This document shows, piece by piece, positions 58,137-64,000 of a stretch of DNA of 64,000 nt. Numbering within the stretch: position 1 is the first letter of the stretch; each line of letters opens with the position of its first letter. A program made the position numbers and the translations under genes. This DNA is from CAVXGU01 sp963761615 (GTDB taxonomy: Bacteria; Acidobacteriota; Vicinamibacteria; Vicinamibacterales; CAVVIG01). The notes beneath the pieces were generated by a model. That model had not been told where the DNA came from. It searched no databases and saw only the letters and a list, made by a program, of their open reading frames with translations. The DNA lies in contig CAVXGU010000003.1 of NCBI GenBank assembly GCA_963761615.1, positions 372,001 to 436,000 of the forward strand, given 5' to 3'.

Positions 58137-60827
58137 ATGGGGACGAGCCTTCGACGAGCGGTGTGCGCGGCGGCGGCCATTGCCATCACGGCGCCGGCGC
58201 TGGCCCAGGACCAGCCGCCGGTCTTCCGCGCCGGCGTCGAGGTGACCACGATCGACGCGACGGTGCTCGATCGCAAGGGACAGCCGGTCACCGACCTCGG
58301 ACCCGGGGAGTTCACGGTCAAGCTGGACGGCAAGCCGCGGCGCGTCGTGACGGCCGAGTGGGTGCGGCTCAAGAGCGATGCGGCGCCGTCGCCCCCCACG
58401 CCCGTGCCCGAGGGCTACAGCACGAACGAAGGGAGCACGGCCGGCCGCCTGTTCGTGCTCGTGGTCGACGAGCCGAACATCCGCTTCGGCGCGAGCCGGG
58501 CCATCGTGAAGGCGGCCTCGGACTTCGTCGACCGCCTCGAGCCGTCGGACCGGGTCGCCGTGATCGGGTTCGGAGACGGCTCGCCGGCCACGCCGTTCCT
58601 CGCCGATCGCGACCGCATCCGCGCCGCCCTGAACGGGATGCACGGGCAGATGGAGGCGTCCGACGTGGGGCGCGCGGCGATCTATCACGTCGCGCTGCCC
58701 GAGGCGCTGGCGATGGAGGCGGGCGACACGAGCACGCAGCGGGCCGTGATCCTGCGGGAGTGCGCGAACCAGCCGCCGGCCGACCTGGACTTCTGCGCCG
58801 GCATGGTGCTGAACATCGCGAAGTCCGTCGCCCTCGAGGCGGAGCACGAAGGCGACGAGACGCGCCGCGGACTGGCCGAGGTGCTGACGGCCCTCGGGCA
58901 GATCGACGCGCCCAAGACGCTCATCCTGGTGACCGAAGGGTTCATCTCGTCCGAGGGCATCCGCTCGCCCGCCGACCAGCTGGGCGACCTCGCCGCAGCG
59001 GCGCGGACGAGCATCTACGTGCTCAAGCTCGACGACAACTTCTTCGACATCACCCAGTCCGATCTGCCGATCGCGCGCGGCGAGGACACCCGGCAGCGTC
59101 TGGACACCGTCCTGGCGCTCGCCGCCGCGAGCCGCGGCACCGTGTTCCAGCTGGCGGGATCGGCGGACCGCCCCTTCGAGCGCATCGAGACCGAGACCTC
59201 CGGCTACTATCTGATCGGGGTCGAGTCGGAGCCCTCCGACCGCGACGGCCGTCCGCACCACCTCGCGGTGGGCGTGTCGCGTCCGGACGTCGACGTGCGG
59301 TCGCGGCGTACCCTGCTCGATCGCTCGGCGCTCGCCATTCCCGAGCCGAGGACGCTCCACGACGAGGCCGTCGCCGCGCTGGAATCGCCGCTGCTCGCGC
59401 AGGGGCTGCCGCTGCGCGTTGCGACCTTCTCGCTGCAGGGGCCGGACCCGGGCAGGGTGCAGATGCTCATCCACGCGGACATCGGCGGCGACTACACGAC
59501 CGGCCGGCCGGTCGCGGTCGCCTACGTGGTCACGGACCTCCAGGGGCATCAGGTTCAGGCGAACAGCCTCACGACCCGCGTCGGACCGCTGATGCCCGGC
59601 CTGCCGTCGCCGCTGCAGTTCTCGGGCGGCGCGAGCCTGGCGCCGGGCCGGTATCGCCTGAAGCTGAGCGTGGCGGAGGGCAAGCTGGTCGGCAGCGTGG
59701 AGCACGAGTTCTCCGCCGGCCTGGTCGACGGCGGTGTCGCCGATCTGAGCGACCTGATGGTCGGCGGGCCGGCGACGCTCGCCGAACGCATCCAGCCCAC
59801 GATCACGCCCGATGCCGACTTCGGCGCGCTCCAGGGCTACCTCGAAGCGTACGGGCGCCAGTCGTCCGCGCTCCGCGTCCGCTACGAGGTCGCGCGGAGC
59901 GACGATGGCCCCGCCATCCTGGGATCGGACGCCCCCGGAGAAACGGCGGGAGACGCGCGGACGATCTTCACGCAGGTGATGTCGATCGGTCAGCTGCCGC
60001 CGGGCGCCTACCGGCTGCGCGCGGTCGTGTCGGACGGGGGCGAGCAGGTCGCGTCCGTCACGCGCGGCTTCGCCGTCGCTCCGCGGCCGGTGCTCGCGTC
60101 ATCCGCGGACGACGTGGTCGCGGCCGACCGCCGGATCTTCCTCCCGGTGTCGGACACGGCGTTCCAGCCGGCGTTCGAGCGCGACGAAGCGCTGGCGCCC
60201 GACACGCTGGAGACGTTCCGTGCCCTGGTGGCGCCCGGCGTGCGCGATGCCTTCGACGCCGGCGTCGCGCAGCTGCGATCGGGACACTACATCCAGGCCG
60301 AAGACGGGTTCAAGCGGGCGATCCGGCCCGACGTCGACAGCACGCCCGCGCTCACGTACCTGGCGGCGACCTTCGCCGCCTCGGGGCACGACGCCGAGGC
60401 ATCGAGCGCGTGGCAGACGGCGCTCATCGACGGCGAAGGCGCGCACGACATCTACCGGTGGCTCGGCGAGGCCCTGCTGCGGAGCCACCAGTTGAACGAG
60501 GCGCGGTCAATCCTGGGAGAAGCCGTGCAGCAGTGGCCGTCCGACCCGAGATTCACGCGACCCCTGGCCATGATCTACGCGACCTTCGGCCAGGGCGTCG
60601 AGGCGGTGCGAATGCTCGAGCGGTACCTCGACCAGCGTCCCGACGACCCGGACGCCCTCTTCTACGGACTCGAGTGGCTGTACGACCTTCACAGCGACGG
60701 CGCCGTCGCCCACTCGGCGGCGGACGATCTCGGGCTCGCCCGCACCTGGGCCACCGCGTACGCGCGGACGAAAGGGCCCCAGGCGCCGCTGGTGCGCCAG
60801 TGGCTGGACTTCCTGGAGCAGCACTGA
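58137..60827 (+). CDS. VWFA-related protein with C-terminal TPR-like repeats
   Basis: An 896-residue secreted protein (signal RRAVCAAAAIAITAPALAQ). The start FRAGVEVTTIDATVLDRKGQPVTDLGPGEFTVKLDGKPRRV (in parts) is the standard opening of acidobacterial VWFA-related proteins. The VWA core LFVLVVDEPNIRFGASRAI lacks the DxSxS metal site that its upstream partner keeps. Residues ~460-650 appear beta-rich (VAYVVTDLQGHQV; LAPGRYRLKLSVAEGKLVG). Residues ~700-870 are TPR-like (QLRSGHYIQAEDGFKRAI; WLGEALLRSHQLNEARSIL; MLERYLDQRPDDPDAL). ATG 58137 is 5 bases after the upstream stop. The pair may work together, one metal-binding and one scaffold-like. Confidence 0.85.
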   Translation: MGTSLRRAVCAAAAIAITAPALAQDQPPVFRAGVEVTTIDATVLDRKGQPVTDLGPGEFTVKLDGKPRRVVTAEWVRLKSDAAPSPPTPVPEGYSTNEGSTAGRLFVLVVDEPNIRFGASRAIVKAASDFVDRLEPSDRVAVIGFGDGSPATPFLADRDRIRAALNGMHGQMEASDVGRAAIYHVALPEALAMEAGDTSTQRAVILRECANQPPADLDFCAGMVLNIAKSVALEAEHEGDETRRGLAEVLTALGQIDAPKTLILVTEGFISSEGIRSPADQLGDLAAAARTSIYVLKLDDNFFDITQSDLPIARGEDTRQRLDTVLALAAASRGTVFQLAGSADRPFERIETETSGYYLIGVESEPSDRDGRPHHLAVGVSRPDVDVRSRRTLLDRSALAIPEPRTLHDEAVAALESPLLAQGLPLRVATFSLQGPDPGRVQMLIHADIGGDYTTGRPVAVAYVVTDLQGHQVQANSLTTRVGPLMPGLPSPLQFSGGASLAPGRYRLKLSVAEGKLVGSVEHEFSAGLVDGGVADLSDLMVGGPATLAERIQPTITPDADFGALQGYLEAYGRQSSALRVRYEVARSDDGPAILGSDAPGETAGDARTIFTQVMSIGQLPPGAYRLRAVVSDGGEQVASVTRGFAVAPRPVLASSADDVVAADRRIFLPVSDTAFQPAFERDEALAPDTLETFRALVAPGVRDAFDAGVAQLRSGHYIQAEDGFKRAIRPDVDSTPALTYLAATFAASGHDAEASSAWQTALIDGEGAHDIYRWLGEALLRSHQLNEARSILGEAVQQWPSDPRFTRPLAMIYATFGQGVEAVRMLERYLDQRPDDPDALFYGLEWLYDLHSDGAVAHSAADDLGLARTWATAYARTKGPQAPLVRQWLDFLEQH

Positions 60828-60828
60828 C

Positions 60829-62247
60829 TCAGCGGTTGCCGTCCGTGTCCCCGGCGGGCTTCTTCGTCCGCGGCCGGCGCGACGTCGCCTTGCGCGGCTT
60901 GGCCGGCGCGGTCTTGCGGGGGGCGGCGGCCGGCCGGGCGCGCCGGGGCCGCGGCTTGGCGCGTCCGAGCAGTTCCGCCGTCGTGTCGACCAGATCCGGC
61001 TGCGGCGACTCGTCCAGCAAGTCGACGTCTTCCGAGGCGGTTTCGCCGGCCATGTCCATGCCGCTCTCGAGCGGCGGCTGGGACGGCTCCGACGGCCCAA
61101 CCGGAGATCCCTCGAAGGGCGCCCCCTCGGCCGGCGGCGGTGTGGTCCGCTGCAGGGCGGTGCCGGGGAAGACGCGCAGGCCCCCGCGCCGGTCGCGCTC
61201 GACGCGGACGATGTTCTCGCGCTGACACGCCCGAACCAGATCCATCAGCCCGCCGAAGCCGTAGCGGCGCTCGTCGAACCCGCGATCGGACTGACGCAGG
61301 ACCTGCTTCAGGTTGCGGACGTACATCGGCCAGCGCACGCTCGTGGCGGTACCGAGGATGTCGGCGACCAGCCGGACACCGTCGGCGGCGGGCTGGACGT
61401 CGAACGCGGGCGGCGCCTCCACCGGCGTCTCGACGGCGGGGGCTGCGGCGAGCTCCGCCGCGGCGGCCGCCTCGCCCTCTTCCGCGCCCTCCTGCAACTC
61501 GACCGTGACGCTGCGCCCGGTGTGCTTCAGCGTGACGACGCCGGTCGTGGCCAGCTTCTCGGCGAAATCGAGGAACGACGAGGCGCCGTAGCTGCGCTCC
61601 GAGAACGTGGAATCCAGCTGCAGCAGCGTGCTCTTGAGCAGCCCGGTCTGCGGCGTGACCTCGCGGTCCGAGAGGATCTTCAGCGCGCGGCGGACGAGCG
61701 GGATGGCCTGCTCGATGGGCGCCGACGCCTGCGACGGGGCGGGGCGGACGTCCCGGCCGTGACCCTGCGAGCGCCGCGGCCGCGAGAGGTTCTCGTAGGC
61801 GATGAACTCGTAGCAGTTGCGCTGCAGGATGACGCTGGTGAACTGCCGCCCGCCGATGATGAACACCTTCTTGTCGTACTGCTTCAGCTTCTCGACGAGC
61901 GAGAGGAAATCGCTGTCGCCGCCGACGATGACGTAGGCGTTGATGTGGGGATGGGTGAACGCCATCTCGAGGGCGTCGAGCGCGAGGTTGATGTCCGCGC
62001 CGTTCTTGTCGCCGCCGGGCGTCAGGTTCCGCTGCACGAGGCGGATGGCGTGCTGGGTCAGCTCGCGGCTGTACTCCCCGGCCCGGGTCCAGTCGGCGTA
62101 GGCGATCTTGGTGACCACCTCGCCCCGTTCCTTGATGGCCTCGAGGACGGTGCCGGCGTCGAAGTGCTCGTGCAGGGTGGTGCGAACGCCGATCTCGATG
62201 TTGTCGAAGTCGATGAAGACGGCGATGTTCAGTCGGTCTTGAGCCAA
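60829..62247 (-). CDS. NYN-domain nuclease with OST-HTH/LOTUS domains and basic tail
   Basis: A 472-residue protein. Residues ~1-155 are a NYN (PIN-like) RNase domain (IAVFIDFDNIEIG, GGDKNGADINLALDALEMA, VIVGGDSDFLSLVEKLKQYDKKV) with the acidic residues of the metal site. Residues ~180-250 and ~290-360 are two OST-HTH/LOTUS-type modules (LKSTLLQLDSTFSERSYGASSFLDFAEKL; LKQVLRQSDRGFDERRYGFGGLMDLV). The C-terminus is a Lys/Arg/Ala/Pro-rich tail (KTAPAKPRKATSRRPRTKKP). A TTG start at 62245-62247 has AAAGGA six bases upstream and gives the usual DRLNIAVFIDFDN beginning. An ATG at 62268 overlaps a TACAAT promoter hexamer and has no ribosome-binding site. Probable RNA-binding nuclease. Confidence 0.88.
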   Translation of the reverse strand: MAQDRLNIAVFIDFDNIEIGVRTTLHEHFDAGTVLEAIKERGEVVTKIAYADWTRAGEYSRELTQHAIRLVQRNLTPGGDKNGADINLALDALEMAFTHPHINAYVIVGGDSDFLSLVEKLKQYDKKVFIIGGRQFTSVILQRNCYEFIAYENLSRPRRSQGHGRDVRPAPSQASAPIEQAIPLVRRALKILSDREVTPQTGLLKSTLLQLDSTFSERSYGASSFLDFAEKLATTGVVTLKHTGRSVTVELQEGAEEGEAAAAAELAAAPAVETPVEAPPAFDVQPAADGVRLVADILGTATSVRWPMYVRNLKQVLRQSDRGFDERRYGFGGLMDLVRACQRENIVRVERDRRGGLRVFPGTALQRTTPPPAEGAPFEGSPVGPSEPSQPPLESGMDMAGETASEDVDLLDESPQPDLVDTTAELLGRAKPRPRRARPAAAPRKTAPAKPRKATSRRPRTKKPAGDTDGNR

Positions 62248-62266
62248 ATGAAATCCTTTCGGTCTC

Positions 62267-62272
62267 ATTGTA
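62267..62272 (-). promoter_or_regulatory. Candidate -10 box of the NYN-domain gene
   Basis: TACAAT on the minus strand overlaps the alternative ATG at 62268. It is correctly spaced to start a transcript carrying the AAAGGA site and the TTG start at 62247, so it helps decide that start. The gap to the parC stop is about 40 bases. Confidence 0.45.
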
Positions 62273-62308
62273 CTAGCGAGCCGGAGCGTTTCGCCACGTG
62301 GGGCGTTC

Positions 62309-64000
62309 CTACTTCGGCTCGGGCGCCCCGGAGAGGGGCGCGGGCGCCTCGGGGGCGGACGGGATCACGCGGGTGAACTGGCCCCGCTGCAGGAGCTCGC
62401 GACCCTTGCCGCCGCGCCCGGTGACCTCGTACTTCGCCGTGCTGATGGTCTGTTCGGCGCCGCGGGTCGTCTCGACCGTCAGCAGGTCCCGGTCGCCGGT
62501 CGACGCGACGAAGCCGAGCACGCGGTCGTCCTTTCCGAGCTTGATGAGCAGGACGCCCTTGCCCGGGCCCGACAGGAAGTTGACGTCCTCGGCGCGGGAA
62601 AGCATGGCCCGGCCCGCGGCCGTGGCGGCGATCAGGACCTCGTCGCCCGTGGACCGCTCCACGCCGAGCACCTCGGCGCCCTTGGCCGGCTTCGCGAACC
62701 GCCGCCCGGCGCGCGTGCTCGGCTCCACGAACCCGTCGAGGCCGAAGCGCAGGGCGTAGCCGTCGCTCGTCACGGCGACGGCGTGCACCGGCGCGGGCTC
62801 CCCGGCCCGCTTCGGCGCGATGGCCCCCGAGGCGCGGGGGTCCAGGCTCATCGCCGCGACGATCCGTTCCCCGTCGTGCAGCTTGAACTGCTTCTGGATC
62901 GGCTCGCCGTAGCCGGTCGAGGCCGGCACGTCGATGATCCGGGACGTGTAGGCGGCGCCGAAGTTCGAGAAGAACACGCAGGTCGCACGCGTGCTGCCGG
63001 CGAAGGCCGCGAGCACCGCGTCCCCCTCGCGCAGGCGGGTGGTCGAGAGGTCCTTGACCTCCTTCTGGCGCTTCACCCAGCCGTCGCGGGACACGATCAC
63101 GACGTTGTCCTCCTCGACGATGAAGTCGTCGGCGGTGTACTCGACCTCGTCGCGGTCGCTCGCGATGAGCGTGCGCCGTCTGTCGGCCTTCGGGTCGGCG
63201 TAGGTCTTCCGGATCTCCTCGAGCTCCTCCCGGACGAGCGCCCACCGGCTCGCCTCGTCGCGGAGCAGGGCGCCGATCTGGCGGGCCCGCTTCCGCTTGT
63301 CCTCGAGCTCGGTGCGGATGACGAGGATCTCGAGGCGCGCCAGGCGGTAGATCTTCAGCTCGAGGATCGCGTCGGTCTGGTCGGCGTCCAGGTCGAACCG
63401 CTTCATGATCGTCTGGGCGGCGTCCGCCTTGCCGTCCGACTTGCGGATGATCCGGATGATCTCGTCGAGCGCGTCGAAGACCGTCGCGAAGCCCTCGAGG
63501 ATGTGGATGCGCTTCCGGAGGGCCGCCAGCTCGTGCTCGAGCCGCCGCGTCACCACGTCGAGGCGGAAGTGCAGGAAGTGCCAGAGGATCGACTTCAGGT
63601 CGAGCCGCTCCGGACGGCCGACGTCGGCCTGCTCGGTCGGAATCAGGCAGGTCAGGTTGACGGCGACGTTGATCTGGAGGGGCGTGTGCTTGAAGAGGTA
63701 CGCCATGATCATCTTCTCGTCGGCGTCCTTCTTCATCTCGATCGCGACGCGCACGTCCTCGGTGGAGAGGTCCTTGACGTCCAGGAGCTGCGGGAGCTTG
63801 CGGCTCAGCACGACCTCCGCGATCCGCTCGACCAGCTGCGCCTTGTTCACCGTGTAGGGAATGCTCTCGATGTAGATTGTCTTGGTCGCGCGCGCCTCGG
63901 GGCCGATGTCCCACGTGCCGCGGAGACGGATCGAGCCCGACCCGGTCCGGTAGATCTCGCGCAGCTCCTCGGGCGAGTTGAGGATCTGGCCGCCGGTGGG
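62309..64000 (-). CDS. parC: DNA topoisomerase IV subunit A (GyrA/ParC family), 3' part
   Basis: The gene runs off the window; about 563 C-terminal residues are visible. They cover the end of the breakage-reunion domain (PTGGQILNSPEELREIYRTG, RLRGTWDIGP, TIYIESIPYTVNKAQLVERIAE, HTPLQINVAVNLTCLIPTEQ) and the coiled-coil tower (ILEGFATVFDALDEIIRIIRKSDGKADA). A C-terminal beta-pinwheel follows (ASTGYGEPIQKQFKL; YEVTGRGGKGRELLQRG, the last recalling a GyrA box but in the final blade). The active-site Tyr lies upstream, outside the window. With parE 8 kb away it makes a second or sole type II topoisomerase. ParC is favoured over GyrA but not proven. Confidence 0.86.
   Translation of the reverse strand, partial: PTGGQILNSPEELREIYRTGSGSIRLRGTWDIGPEARATKTIYIESIPYTVNKAQLVERIAEVVLSRKLPQLLDVKDLSTEDVRVAIEMKKDADEKMIMAYLFKHTPLQINVAVNLTCLIPTEQADVGRPERLDLKSILWHFLHFRLDVVTRRLEHELAALRKRIHILEGFATVFDALDEIIRIIRKSDGKADAAQTIMKRFDLDADQTDAILELKIYRLARLEILVIRTELEDKRKRARQIGALLRDEASRWALVREELEEIRKTYADPKADRRRTLIASDRDEVEYTADDFIVEEDNVVIVSRDGWVKRQKEVKDLSTTRLREGDAVLAAFAGSTRATCVFFSNFGAAYTSRIIDVPASTGYGEPIQKQFKLHDGERIVAAMSLDPRASGAIAPKRAGEPAPVHAVAVTSDGYALRFGLDGFVEPSTRAGRRFAKPAKGAEVLGVERSTGDEVLIAATAAGRAMLSRAEDVNFLSGPGKGVLLIKLGKDDRVLGFVASTGDRDLLTVETTRGAEQTISTAKYEVTGRGGKGRELLQRGQFTRVIPSAPEAPAPLSGAPEPK

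Overview
The window is GC-rich, gene-dense bacterial chromosome with no rRNA, tRNA, CRISPR array, insertion sequence or prophage that I could see. No gene-free stretch exceeds about 190 bases. The best guess at the source is an Acidobacteriota member, probably Vicinamibacteria-like. This is inferred from tandem VWFA-related proteins of the acidobacterial type (56.9-60.8 kb), the very high GC with strongly GC3-biased genes, and the mix of modA-TOBE regulator, bc-type oxidoreductase and topoisomerase genes. It is an inference, not a database result.

Layout. 0-1.8 kb (+): the end of a thiamine-dependent E1 beta subunit and a luciferase-like oxidoreductase. 1.8-23.3 kb is one long minus-strand run. 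Read in its own direction it starts with a histidine operon (hisI-G-D-C-B-H-F-A) preceded by a 26-codon leader peptide with seven histidines and a terminator, i.e. a classic transcription attenuator. It continues into a glycoconjugate-type locus: a 1293-residue glycosidase/GT2/NHL fusion, an ABC exporter, two glycosyltransferases, a PIG-L deacetylase and a methyltransferase. It ends with an Atg22-like transporter, a TIGR01777 epimerase and a spermidine-synthase fusion. 23.4-27.1 kb: alkB, a TOBE regulator and the divergent molybdate transporter modABC. 27.1-30.3 kb: an MFS transporter, a tandem universal stress protein, a DUF983 protein and a secreted protein.

30.4-42.6 kb is a methionine/S-adenosylmethionine-cycle region. 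ahcY and metH are each preceded by their own ArsR-HTH/methyltransferase fusion, and each fusion has an 18-bp 6-6-6 inverted repeat beside its start. A MetR-like LysR regulator with a perfect TGAA-N5-TTCA box follows. An Fpg/Nei-type glycosylase, a GNAT acetyltransferase, a zincin lipoprotein and a sulfurtransferase lie between or beside them. 42.9-45.3 kb: glnS and a GNAT-like gene. 45.3-50.8 kb (-): an M14 peptidase, then a Rieske protein, cytochrome b and a nonaheme cytochrome c forming an unusual bc-type complex. 50.9-52.0 kb: an aminotransferase. 52.1-64 kb: type II topoisomerase subunits parE and parC (the latter cut by the window end) flanking a large secreted protein, two VWFA-related proteins and a NYN/LOTUS-domain RNA-binding nuclease.

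At least seven otherwise intact genes, including the housekeeping gene glnS, carry one single-base frameshift each, mostly insertions. I read these as consensus sequence errors rather than gene decay, and give each such gene as one feature with the break position.
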